A DNA stretch of 29,323 nucleotides from a virus. Below the pieces are notes generated by a model. It was not told the DNA's origin and searched no databases. It was given only the letters and a program-made list of their open reading frames with translations. Where the stretch lies: positions 1 through 29,323 of IMG/VR virus record IMGVR_UViG_3300006917_000103; one strand, 5' to 3'. The translations under genes and the position numbers were made by a program. Positions within the stretch are counted from its first letter, which is position 1, and every line of letters starts with the position of its first letter. Positions 1-8,100 of this stretch are shown here, one piece after another.

Positions 1-128
1 ACATCGTTGTAAACCGTGAATACAAGGCAAAGAAGGATACAATTGAGTATACCGTCTTCGTTCGTTTTGGTATTCAATGGGAAGAAGAAGATGCAATCGT
101 CTGGGCCGATGCTGCTGCAGATGCATAA
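1..128 (+). CDS. Probable major capsid protein, C-terminal end (partial)
   Basis: Only the last 41 codons are in the window, read from base 3 to a TAA at 126-128. The peptide has an extended, strand-like stretch (EYTVFVRFGIQ) and then an acidic, Ala-rich end (EEEDAIVWADAAADA). The identity comes mainly from context: it lies just before the connector genes, where the HK97-fold major capsid protein normally sits. It is followed at once by a strong terminator, which suits a highly expressed gene, and its codons are C-rich (ATC, GTC, TTC, CGT) like those of the tail tube gene. The tail end is compatible with an HK97-type capsid C-terminus but is too short to prove it. A decoration protein is the alternative. 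Confidence 0.55.
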   Translation, partial: IVVNREYKAKKDTIEYTVFVRFGIQWEEEDAIVWADAAADA

Positions 129-150
129 TCTGTAAGTACATCCCTTTTGA

Positions 151-190
151 GAGGGGGTAGGGGACAATCTCCTCCCCCTCTTATTTTTAT
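151..190 (+). terminator. Intrinsic terminator after the capsid gene
   Basis: The 5' arm GAGGGGG (151-157) pairs perfectly with CCCCCTC (174-180). With one bulged T at 158, AGGGGA (159-164) pairs with TCTCCT (168-173) using one G-U pair. The loop is three bases, and the T-rich run TTATTTTTAT follows at 181-190. The stem is about 13 pairs with a G+C-rich base, the strongest hairpin I see in this AT-rich window. Confidence 0.88.
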
Positions 191-194
191 ATTC

Positions 195-203
195 TGTTAT
201 AAT
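195..203 (+). promoter_or_regulatory. Extended -10 promoter TGTTATAAT
   Basis: A perfect TATAAT at 198-203 is preceded by TG at 195-196, giving an extended -10 element. The -35 position falls inside the terminator stem and shows no TTGACA-like match. Counting seven bases on puts the start of transcription near 210, leaving a leader of about 13 bases that holds the GGAGG (213-217) of the gene starting at 223. The same TGNTATAAT pattern recurs before three other genes in the window. Confidence 0.72.
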
Positions 204-222
204 ATCTACATAGGAGGTATAT

Positions 223-699
223 ATGTCTGAAGAAAATAATGAACAAGATTTTTCTTTTAATGAAAATACACAACCAACAGAACCAGTAATTCAAAATGAG
301 GAGCCTGTAGTAGAACAAACTGCGGTGGAGCAAGTTGCTGAAGAACTTAATGTTACTGCAACTATTTCTGCTCCAGAAGAACCAAAGCCAGCAGAAAACA
401 TAATTACAGCACCATCTTTCGGAGGTAATTCTGATGTCCCAGGAATGGGATTGGTTGCAGAGGGAGTCATCGGATCTACATCTGTTACTCCTAAGAAGCA
501 AGAAGAAAAGTCTAACAAGAAGAAAGTAAAAGAAGAAACAGTCGCTATCTTTTCAACACGAAATGTATCTTGGCCAGAAGTTGGCAAGGTATATCGTGGA
601 TATAACATTGTTTCAAAGTCTGCTGCTGATAAGTGGCTTACACGTGATCATATAAGAATTGCTACACCAGAAGAAGTGGCAAGGGAATTTGGTCGATAA
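223..699 (+). CDS. Small structural protein with disordered N-terminus, downstream of capsid
   Basis: A 158-residue protein. Residues 1 to about 85 are rich in Glu, Pro, Thr and Val and look disordered. A Lys/Glu-rich linker follows at about 90-106, and then a compact basic module of about 50 residues (107-158) with the blocks GKVYRGYNIVSKSAADKWL and ATPEEVAREFG. Small proteins with a similar C-terminal module are, as I recall, common just after the capsid gene in actinobacteriophages, but I know no proven role. A capsid-associated or head-tail joining role is inferred from position. The start ATG follows TAGGAGG at ideal spacing and has its own promoter. I cannot name the family with certainty. 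Confidence 0.8.
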   Translation: MSEENNEQDFSFNENTQPTEPVIQNEEPVVEQTAVEQVAEELNVTATISAPEEPKPAENIITAPSFGGNSDVPGMGLVAEGVIGSTSVTPKKQEEKSNKKKVKEETVAIFSTRNVSWPEVGKVYRGYNIVSKSAADKWLTRDHIRIATPEEVAREFGR

Positions 700-701
700 G
701 C

Positions 702-1622
702 ATGGAAGTATTGAGAGTTCCACCCTATCCTCTAGTAACAACGTGGGATTTGCCTATAGCAAATTATGAATACATTGTTTATGTTGAGGATTTGGTGGAT
801 CACTCAGTAGAAGAGTCAAATATTTTTTCTGATGCAAATAAAAAATTAGTTTATCAATTACCACTTGAAAAAGTACAATTTGATCGTGACTTTTTAATTA
901 GATTTTATGATACAGAACACGAACATATTCTTTACGAAAGTAATTTATCAATAATAAGACCATATGTAAATCCATCAGATATGGCACAAACAGCAACTGA
1001 AATTAAAGAATATCAGATGTACGAACTTATAGCAAGATCTATAATTGATACTTATGTGGGTGATGGTTTTTATAATCATAAACTAGTAATGAATACTTCT
1101 GGAAATGGTGCAGATTATTTTCCAATATGGCATGACTTTAACAGAGTTTTAAAAGTTTATGAAAATGATATTTTAGTATATGATATTGATAACCCAGAAA
1201 ATTATGAATTTGAGTATAAAGTTTTATTAGATAATTCTGCAATATATAAAGTTGAAACAGCAACTGTTGGACAAGAAAAAAATAGAAGAGAAAATGATTT
1301 AACAAAAATTTCTACAGCACATGGAGATTTAGGATATGTTGCTTATTCTCCAACAGACTTTCCAAGAGGGTTTGATTACACTTTTATTTTAGATGTTGGA
1401 TATCGTGCAGTACCAGCAGATGTAGAAGTTGCAACAAAAATGCTTATTGAAGATATAAAGTGTGGCAAATTAGACTATTATACAAGATATATATCTGCTT
1501 ACAATACAGATCAATTTAGAATTCAATTTGATAAAGGTATGATGTCTGGTACTGGAAATATGGTAGTAGATAAAATTTTAGATAAATATGTCAAGACAAT
1601 AACTAAGCCAGGAGTTTTATAA
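702..1622 (+). CDS. Probable head-to-tail adaptor / connector protein
   Basis: A 306-residue protein starting two bases after the previous stop, so it is probably translated by coupling. The C-terminal third (about 220-306) is helical and carries conserved-looking blocks such as ADVEVATKMLIEDIKCGK and YNTDQFRIQFDKGMMSGTG. This resembles connector proteins that form the ring under the portal (gp6/gp15-like adaptors) in actinobacteriophages. The N-terminal half is rich in Tyr, Asp and Glu and looks like a beta domain, which makes the protein longer than a minimal adaptor. Its stop overlaps the next start (TAATG at 1620-1624). Assignment rests on position and general resemblance. A minor capsid protein is the alternative. 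Confidence 0.6.
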   Translation: MEVLRVPPYPLVTTWDLPIANYEYIVYVEDLVDHSVEESNIFSDANKKLVYQLPLEKVQFDRDFLIRFYDTEHEHILYESNLSIIRPYVNPSDMAQTATEIKEYQMYELIARSIIDTYVGDGFYNHKLVMNTSGNGADYFPIWHDFNRVLKVYENDILVYDIDNPENYEFEYKVLLDNSAIYKVETATVGQEKNRRENDLTKISTAHGDLGYVAYSPTDFPRGFDYTFILDVGYRAVPADVEVATKMLIEDIKCGKLDYYTRYISAYNTDQFRIQFDKGMMSGTGNMVVDKILDKYVKTITKPGVL

Positions 1623-2068
1623 TGATTTGCGAGGAACCAGACTTCGCTTTTCCCATGCAGGCAGACATATACCATCCAATAGTTGAACAAGGTGCATATG
1701 GAAATGTTAAGAAAACTTGGATCTTAGATAGAACAATTGCATGTTCTTTTGCAGCAGCAGGAACTGCATTTAAAGAAGAAATAACACCAAATATAAATAT
1801 AACACAAGAAAAATTACTTTTGGGAAGATGTAAAACAGATGTCCGCATATCTAGTATTAATGCAAAAAATACAATTACAAATGTTATTATTACAAATATT
1901 AAAGATAAAAACTGTAATGAAATATATACTGAAACATCTGGTCCACGTGCAGGCAAGTCTACAATATTTGAAATAGCAACACAAGAACCATTTGCTGGCC
2001 CATTTGGTAATGTAGAGTATTACAAACTTATATTGCGTAGATCAGAAAACCAGGCGGTAGATGTATGA
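1622..2068 (+). CDS. Probable head-to-tail stopper
   Basis: A 148-residue protein with a mostly beta character and few charged clusters. The N-terminal part (FPMQADIYHPIVEQGAYGNV) resembles the opening of stopper/head-closure proteins (gp16-like), which sit between the adaptor ring and the tail to hold DNA in the head. It begins inside the stop codon of the adaptor gene (TAATG) and its end overlaps the next gene by four bases (ATGA, 2065-2068), so the connector genes form one translationally coupled block. I see no catalytic motif. The call is based on gene order, size and weak sequence character. Confidence 0.55.
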   Translation: MICEEPDFAFPMQADIYHPIVEQGAYGNVKKTWILDRTIACSFAAAGTAFKEEITPNINITQEKLLLGRCKTDVRISSINAKNTITNVIITNIKDKNCNEIYTETSGPRAGKSTIFEIATQEPFAGPFGNVEYYKLILRRSENQAVDV

Positions 2069-2739
2069 TAGTTGCATTCAACACTACTGCATTTCGTAAA
2101 GATATGAAAAATATTATAGATTATTCTATAGGATATGTTGATGGAATACAAGGTGGCAAAAAAGCATTTTTGAGTACACTTGGTATAGAAACAGTAGAAT
2201 TAATGAAAGAGTATATAGATTCTAATGCTAGGGTTAATCCAGAAATGTTACATCATGTTTATGAATGGTATCAAACAGGAAGTCCTAATGCAAGATTATA
2301 TGATATTCAATATACAGCAAGTAATGTAGGACTTTCTTTTAGGTCAACTTTTAAACAATCTACATCAATTAAAAATGGATCACGTGTTCCTTTTTATGAT
2401 AAAGCAAGAATTATGGAACAAGGAATACCAGTAACGATTCGTCCAGTAAGAGCACAGGCTTTAGCATTTGAAGTTGATGGAGAAGAAATTTTTACAAGAC
2501 AGCCTGTAGAGGTTTTAAATCCTGGAGGAACTGCAGTTCAGGGTGGTTTTGAAAAAATATTTGATTCATTTTTTAATAGGTTTTTTACACAAGCATTCTT
2601 AAGAATTAGTGGTATTGCAAACTATTTAGAAAATCCTACATCATATAAGAAAAATTTAAATGCTGGTAAAAAAGGTGGAAAAGCAAAAGGATATGAAACA
2701 GGATATCGTTGGATTGCAAATGCGGGAGTGATTAAATAA
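2065..2739 (+). CDS. Neck / tail-completion protein (HK97 gp10-like)
   Basis: A 224-residue protein. An N-terminal helix with Phe and Lys (FRKDMKNIIDYSIGYVDGIQ) and the LGIETVELMKEYIDSNARVNP stretch fit neck proteins of the HK97 gp10 type, which join the stopper to the tail terminator. The middle is beta-rich, with the block YDKARIMEQGIPVTIRP that I associate with this family in actinobacteriophages. The last 40 residues are basic and Gly/Lys-rich (KKGGKAKG). It overlaps the upstream gene by ATGA and the downstream gene by one base (TAATG). Confidence comes from position plus these blocks, and the exact role is inferred. Confidence 0.6.
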   Translation: MIVAFNTTAFRKDMKNIIDYSIGYVDGIQGGKKAFLSTLGIETVELMKEYIDSNARVNPEMLHHVYEWYQTGSPNARLYDIQYTASNVGLSFRSTFKQSTSIKNGSRVPFYDKARIMEQGIPVTIRPVRAQALAFEVDGEEIFTRQPVEVLNPGGTAVQGGFEKIFDSFFNRFFTQAFLRISGIANYLENPTSYKKNLNAGKKGGKAKGYETGYRWIANAGVIK

Positions 2740-3245
2740 TGGCAATATATTACCCACCAATATTTATTAATGAATATCTAAAGGATAAACTTCCTATGTC
2801 TGGAAAAGAAACAATACCATTTTTTCCATCAATGCCAACAGACTTACACTCATTAACGGAGTCATTTCCAGATGGTATGTTTGCTGTTTTTGATAGAATG
2901 TTTAAAATGCGTCGTGGACCATTTCCACATATTAAATGTGAGCAATTGTTATATTATTTTTATAAAATAGATGGAGATCCAGAATTACTAATAGAGCATA
3001 CTCAAAGAGTGCAGGATTTGTTAGATAATGCAGACGAATCAGCACAAGAGTTAAATAGATGGATAGACCAAAGACTAACAAATGAAGGTAAGTTTGTCGT
3101 GGCAGATAAAGAATTTTTACCAGTATATTTTCACAATATTAAGGTATATCAACTCGAAGAAACCAGGGATATCATAGATTTTGGAACAGCCAGAACATTT
3201 GCTGGCAATAAACTAATAATAGACTATGACTGGCATAAATCTTAA
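2739..3245 (+). CDS. Probable tail terminator protein
   Basis: A 168-residue alpha/beta protein lying between the neck protein and the tail tube gene, the usual place of the tail terminator, which caps the finished tail tube and docks it to the head. A motif-like stretch MRRGPFPHIKCEQLLYYFYK in the first half is followed by a helical region and then beta strands near the C-terminus (FLPVYFHNIKVYQLEETRDI). The length fits the family. Its start ATG overlaps the previous TAA. A gap of 72 bases with a possible promoter follows, so this gene ends the connector block. Confidence 0.6.
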   Translation: MAIYYPPIFINEYLKDKLPMSGKETIPFFPSMPTDLHSLTESFPDGMFAVFDRMFKMRRGPFPHIKCEQLLYYFYKIDGDPELLIEHTQRVQDLLDNADESAQELNRWIDQRLTNEGKFVVADKEFLPVYFHNIKVYQLEETRDIIDFGTARTFAGNKLIIDYDWHKS

Positions 3246-3253
3246 AATAAGGC

Positions 3254-3261
3254 TGTATACT
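3254..3261 (+). promoter_or_regulatory. Possible promoter for the tail tube gene (TGTATACT)
   Basis: TATACT at 3256-3261 is directly preceded by TG at 3254-3255. The TG is one base too close to be a standard extended -10, and I find no -35 match at 16-18 bases. It lies in the short gap before the tail tube gene and would give a leader of about 50 bases. A highly expressed gene here needs a promoter, but this match could be chance. Confidence 0.4.
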
Positions 3262-3317
3262 TATCAATGAGGAAACACGCCTTTTAATTTCTAGAAAAAT
3301 AAAGAGGTGAAATATAA

Positions 3318-3941
3318 ATGGCTCTAGGTAATAGTACTAATATTATCGTTGGTGCAGCCCAGGTTTTTGTTCATGACGGACCATTAGCCTTGGGTGGAAA
3401 TCCAACCCCAGTATCTGGCGAAGCATATGTTGCGACACTTGATGACACAGCAGGCTTTGAATCGGTTGGATATACAATGAATGGTTTGGAACTACAGTTC
3501 CAGCCAGACTTTGGTGAGGTTGCTGTTGATCAGATCCTTGACGTTGCTAAACTTTTTAAGCAAGGCATGCAAGTAAATCTAAACACAACATTTGCTGAAG
3601 CCACATTGGAAAATCTTCTTATTGCTGTTGCTGGTGGTCCTGGAGACCTTACTGGTGACAAGGGTACATCAAATGGCCAGGTCTTTAATATTAAATCAGG
3701 TAATCTTGGCGAATGCCCAGTAGAACGTGGTTTAGTAGCAGTAGGTCCTGGAACAGGTGATTGCGAAGAAGGTTCCAACAAGGAAAGAATCTATGTTGCA
3801 TATCGTGCACTCTCAATTGAGAATGTAACTGTGTCTGCAAAGCGTGATGAGGCTACAATGTTTGAAGTTTCATTCCGTTTGCTACCAGAAGATTCAACAG
3901 GTTCATACGGTAAGATCATTGATCGCACTGTAACTCCATAA
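3318..3941 (+). CDS. Major tail tube protein
   Basis: A 207-residue protein in the tail tube position, just before the chaperones and the tape measure. It starts MALGNSTNIIVGAAQVFV and continues with alternating strands and Gly-rich turns, as expected for the tube fold whose hexameric rings stack to form the tail. The end (TMFEVSFRLLPEDS...IIDRTVTP) is typical of actinobacteriophage tail tubes. AGAGGTGA lies ahead of the ATG. Its codons differ from most neighbours: Arg is mainly CGT/CGC, Leu is CTT/TTG rather than TTA, and C-ending codons are frequent. That pattern marks a very highly expressed gene. A strong terminator follows 21 bases after the stop. Confidence 0.85.
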   Translation: MALGNSTNIIVGAAQVFVHDGPLALGGNPTPVSGEAYVATLDDTAGFESVGYTMNGLELQFQPDFGEVAVDQILDVAKLFKQGMQVNLNTTFAEATLENLLIAVAGGPGDLTGDKGTSNGQVFNIKSGNLGECPVERGLVAVGPGTGDCEEGSNKERIYVAYRALSIENVTVSAKRDEATMFEVSFRLLPEDSTGSYGKIIDRTVTP

Positions 3942-3961
3942 TACAACTTAATAAAACGGAT

Positions 3962-3998
3962 AGCCCAGTCATATTTGAAAAGGCTGGGCTTTTCTGTT
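3962..3998 (+). terminator. Intrinsic terminator after the tail tube gene
   Basis: AGCCCAG (3962-3968) pairs perfectly with CTGGGCT (3984-3990). It can be extended inward by U-G (3969/3983) and C-G (3970/3982). The loop is about 11 bases and TTTCTGTTT follows. As with the capsid gene, the terminator is followed immediately by a TGNTATAAT promoter. Confidence 0.82.
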
Positions 3999-4007
3999 TG
4001 CTATAAT
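3999..4007 (+). promoter_or_regulatory. Extended -10 promoter TGCTATAAT, leaderless
   Basis: TG at 3999-4000, one spacer base, then perfect TATAAT at 4002-4007. Seven bases beyond the last T is 4014, which is the A of the start codon of the next gene. Transcription is therefore predicted to begin at the start codon itself, giving a leaderless mRNA. No ribosome binding site is present between promoter and ATG, which agrees with this. No -35 element is visible, because that position lies in the terminator. Confidence 0.75.
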
Positions 4008-4013
4008 AAATAC

Positions 4014-4700
4014 ATGGCTACCGAAATATATAATAGTGGATATGTTGAATTAATTGATGGAACAGAAATATATGTTACCCCACTAAAAATAAAATATCTT
4101 CGTTTATTTATGGAACAGTTTGAAAATGTTAAAAAGTCAAAAAGTGATGAAGAGGCTATTTCAGAATTAGCAAAATGTGCATTAATCTGCATGAAACAAT
4201 ATTATCCAAATATTAAAACAATAGAAGAACTTGAAGATAATATAGATATTAAAACAATTTATAAAGTATTAGATATTGCTGCGGGAATTAAAATAGATAA
4301 AGAATCCCAAGAAAAAATAAAAGATCAAGCAACAGAAAGTCCAGGCGCTTCATGGGATAAACTCGATTTGGTCAAACTTGAGGCAGAGGTATTTTTGCTC
4401 GGTATTTGGAAAGACTATGAAGAACTAGAAACATCAATGTCTATGCCAGAATTAACAGAAACCTTAAATATAAAAAGAGAGTTAGATTATTCAGATAAAA
4501 AGTTTTATGCTGCAATTCAAGGTGTAGATTTAGATAAAAATACTAAAAAGTCAAATGCTTGGGAAGATATGAAAGCAAGAGTATTTAGTAAAGGTAAGGC
4601 ATCAGACTCAAGAGATGTTCTTTCACTTCAAGGAATAAATGCTAGTCAGGCTGGATTTGGTATTGGCATGGGGCTAGAGTATGAAGAAATAAAAGATTAA
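4014..4700 (+). CDS. Tail assembly chaperone, long form (GT-like)
   Basis: A 228-residue protein. Residues 1-105 are clearly paralogous to the gene at 4750: both start MAT, share LIDGT-x-I-x-V-x-PLKI, then LR-x-FM, a later M-x-QY-x-P, and YK followed by A-x-GIK. The remaining 120 residues (from about ASWDKLDLVKLEAEV to LEYEEIKD) are absent from the paralog. They have the helical character and Trp (SAWEDMKARVFSKG) of the T part of phage GT chaperones. Such proteins coat the tape measure and recruit tail tube subunits. The ATG at 4014 is chosen over an in-frame TTG at 3975 because the latter lies in the terminator loop and because the paralog starts the same way. Leu is mostly TTA and Lys AAA, implying lower expression than the short copy. 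Confidence 0.8.
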   Translation: MATEIYNSGYVELIDGTEIYVTPLKIKYLRLFMEQFENVKKSKSDEEAISELAKCALICMKQYYPNIKTIEELEDNIDIKTIYKVLDIAAGIKIDKESQEKIKDQATESPGASWDKLDLVKLEAEVFLLGIWKDYEELETSMSMPELTETLNIKRELDYSDKKFYAAIQGVDLDKNTKKSNAWEDMKARVFSKGKASDSRDVLSLQGINASQAGFGIGMGLEYEEIKD

Positions 4701-4715
4701 AAATAAAAGCCATTG

Positions 4716-4724
4716 TGGTATAAT
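4716..4724 (+). promoter_or_regulatory. Extended -10 promoter TGGTATAAT
   Basis: TG at 4716-4717, one spacer base, then TATAAT at 4719-4724, in the 49-base gap between the two chaperone genes. The predicted start near 4731 gives a leader of about 19 bases that includes a strong AAGGAGG (4739-4745) ahead of the ATG at 4750. Confidence 0.72.
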
Positions 4725-4749
4725 TAATTCAACCTTATAAGGAGGAATA

Positions 4750-5076
4750 ATGGCTACAACTGTGCATGAAGCAAAAGAAATCGTTCTTATTGACGGCACA
4801 AAGATAAAAGTAAGACCACTGAAGATATCTCTTCTTCGTCCATTTATGAAGAAGTTCGAAGGTATTGCAGCAGTGGCAGAAGATAATGAAAAATCAATGA
4901 CTCTTCTTATGGAATGTGTAGCAATTGCTATGCAGCAATATAAGCCAGAGTTGTCAGAAGATCTTGCTGCTCTTGAAGAGAATTTGGATCTTCCTACAGT
5001 TTACAAAATCGTTGAAGAGGCTTCAGGAATTAAGTTAACAGAAGCCAGTCTTATCGGCGGACTTGCAAACGTATAA
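4750..5076 (+). CDS. Tail assembly chaperone, short form (G-like)
   Basis: A 108-residue protein matching only the N-terminal domain of the preceding long chaperone, ending just after the shared A-x-GIK block. It corresponds to the G form, the abundant partner of GT in tail assembly. It has its own TGNTATAAT promoter, a near-perfect AAGGAGG site, and codons of the highly expressed type (CTT for Leu, AAG for Lys, GTT/GCT). All three differ from the long copy. No reading frame follows that could be joined by a frameshift: only 29 bases separate it from the tape measure gene. Family assignment rests on position immediately before the tape measure and on the paralogy. Confidence 0.8.
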   Translation: MATTVHEAKEIVLIDGTKIKVRPLKISLLRPFMKKFEGIAAVAEDNEKSMTLLMECVAIAMQQYKPELSEDLAALEENLDLPTVYKIVEEASGIKLTEASLIGGLANV

Positions 5077-5105
5077 AAAATAAATATAAATAGAGGTGTA
5101 ATGGA

Positions 5106-8100
5106 ATGGCTGATGTTCAATCGAATATTCATGTAAATATCGATACGTCTGAAGCATTAGCCAGCATAAAACTTTTACAGAAGCAGATATCAGCCTTCCA
5201 TACATCTATGGCGAAGAGTGGCGCAGCAGCGTCAGCAGTCTCCGCCAATATGCAACAAAATTTAATCAACTCACTTAATGCTTCTGGTAAATGGTCTGCT
5301 TCTATGCGGACTGTTAAAACTACAACAGAATCTTTTACAAATGCTCTTGAAAAAAACAAACTTTCAATGCGAGATTACTATCGCTATTCAATGGGTGCTA
5401 CAAAAACTTTCGGAAGATTATTTTCATCAGAATTTGATACCATAAGTAAGGTCGCACGTGAACGTGTCAAAGATTTACAAACTCAGTATATTAAATTAGG
5501 TAGAGATGCTAATGGGGCAATGAGAGCAATTGCTATTAGACCATTGGCTCTTGATATGCAAAACTATGGAACTCAAACTGCAATAGCATCACAAAGACAA
5601 GCATTGCTTAATCAGTTAATGAAGCAAGGCGCAACAAATATGCTTAACTTTGGTAAAAATACACAATGGGCTGGTCGTCAGTTAATGGTAGGCTTTACAA
5701 TACCACTAACATACCTTGGAACTGCTGCTGCTAAAACTTTTATGCAATTAGAAGAACAGGCTATTAGATTTAAACGTGTTTATGGAGAAATGTTTACTAC
5801 TGGTGCAGAAACTGAAAAAATGCTTTCAGACATTCAAATACTTGCTAAACAATTTACAAAGTATGGTGTTGCTGTTGAAAAGACAATGGAGATGGCAGCC
5901 ACTGCAGCAGCACAAGGCAAGATGGGTGCTGAACTGCTTGCACAGGTTAATGAAGCAACAAGATTATCTGTTTTAGGTGGCGTAGAACAAGAGCAATCTT
6001 TAGAAACTACAATATCCTTAACAAATGCTTTTGGATTGTCTGCAGAAAAATTAGCACAAAAAATTAACTTTTTAAACGCAGTAGAAAACCAAACAGTTGT
6101 ATCTATTGAAGATTTAACAGTTGCTATACCAAAGGCTGGTCCAGTTGTAAAACAACTTGGTGGAGATGTTGAAGATCTTGCATTCTTCTTAACAGCAATG
6201 AAAGAAGGTGGAATTAATGCATCAGAAGGTGCAAACGCACTTAAGTCTGGACTTGCATCGTTAATTAATCCAACAGATAAAGCATCTCAAATGCTTGCTG
6301 ATATGGGAATTAATTTAAAGGGAATTGTTGAAACAAACAAGGGCAATGTAAAACAGGTTGTATTAGATTTTGCTGCAGCACTTAATACATTAGATCCATT
6401 AAATAGAGCAAAGGCAATTGAACAATTATTTGGTAAATTTCAGTTTGCACGTTTATCAACACTATTCCAAAATGTTATTCAGCAAGGAAATCAAGCAAGT
6501 CGTGTATTAAAATTAACTCAAGCCACAACAGAAGAACTTGCTATTTTATCTGAACGAGAATTATCTAAAGTTGAAGAGTCAACTACATATAAATTTAAGA
6601 AAACAATAGAGGATTTAAAGGTTAGTTTAGCACCAGTCGGTGAGCAATTTTTAAAAGCAATAACACCTATAGCAGAGTTTATTGGTAAGGTATTAGAAAA
6701 GTTTAATAATCTTGGTGATGGAACTAAAAAGTTTGTTGTAATTCTAACAACACTTCTTGGCGGAATAGGTCCAATATTACTTATGACCTTTGGTTTATTG
6801 GCTAACGGACTTGCAAATATTATTAAACTATTTGTTAGCATGAAATCAATATTTAATCGTGCAGGACAATCTTCAAATACTTTAGGAGAACAAACACAAT
6901 ATTTAACATCAGAGCAGGCAGAAGCAGCATCTGTCGCAGCATCTTTAAATCAAATACACACAAGATTACAGCAAACATTTACATCTGAAACATCTGCTTT
7001 AAATGCATTAATAAGCGCCTATCAAAGAGCAATTGCTGCCCAACGTGGATTTAGTGGTCCAATTATAGGTGGGGGTAAGAGGGCAAAGTTTGCAAGTGGT
7101 ACAACAAAGGTAAGACCATTTTATTTTGCTAGAGGTACAGATACTGTCCCTGCAATGCTTACTCCAGGAGAAGCAGTAATCCCAGCAGGTCCAGCACAAG
7201 ATCCAAGAAATAAACCAGCAATAAAACATATGATTGCTGGTGGTACTATGGAATACCTTTCAGAAGGTGTTGGTAGTGTAGTAGAAAAGAAATTAAGAAG
7301 AATTGGTAGCGGATCTGAGGGTAGGGTTGGAAAGTCTGGCACAACAGTTCCAATTCCATATAAATTAAATGTTTCAAATTCTGGAGGTGCTGTTCCATTT
7401 ACAAGTATTAATCCAGCAAGTATGGTAAATCTAACTAGCATTTATGCAAAGGATATTGCTAAGGCTGCAAAGATTTCAGTTACATCAATTAACAAAGAAA
7501 TAAAAGAATGGCAAATAGCAAATAAAAAAGCAATAGATGTAGCAACAGAAGCAGTTCAAAAGGGAATTCCAGCAGAAAAAGCCTTTGGCAATTTGATGGA
7601 AAAGTTTAATGCAGATATGAAGAGGGCTGGAGGCCCAGTTAGCAAGTTTGCAGACGCTGCTAGGAAAATGGCTCCAATGTTACAACAAGATTTAATTCAA
7701 GCACAAAATGAGGCAAGAAGACTTGGACTTAATGTAAAAAATGCTGCTGATGCAACTGCACTTGCTGGTAAGTTACCAAATAATATAGTTGCACAATCAA
7801 TTACAAAGCCTGGAAACTTTCAAGGTTTATCTAAGGCCAGAGGTGCAGGAATCTCAATGTTTGGAGGTGCTGCTGGATTACCACAATATGGAATTCCTAG
7901 ATTTATGCTTACTCCAGGTATTGCACCAGCATCGCCAGCATATTTAGCAGGAACTTCTCAAGAACATTTTGGTCAAACAAAACAAGAGCAGGCTGCTAGG
8001 GCTGCTAATAGAGAACAAAGAATTAAACTTCGTGTAGGAACAAATCTTGGAAAACAAACAGCACAACATCTTGTAAATGGTTTAGAGCAAGGTTTAAGGG

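Noticed and set aside
3249-3286. AAGGC...GCCTTTT as a terminator before the tail tube gene.
   Set aside because: The stem is only five pairs with a loop of about 25 bases, too weak to call.
3975-4013. In-frame TTG start adding 13 residues to the long chaperone.
   Set aside because: It lies in the loop of the terminator, has no ribosome site, and would precede the promoter. The paralog starts MAT like the ATG at 4014.
5101-5136. An 11-codon reading frame starting at the ATG at 5101, overlapping the tape measure start.
   Set aside because: Too short and without its own signal; AGAGGTG is best spaced for 5106. A role in translation control cannot be shown from sequence.
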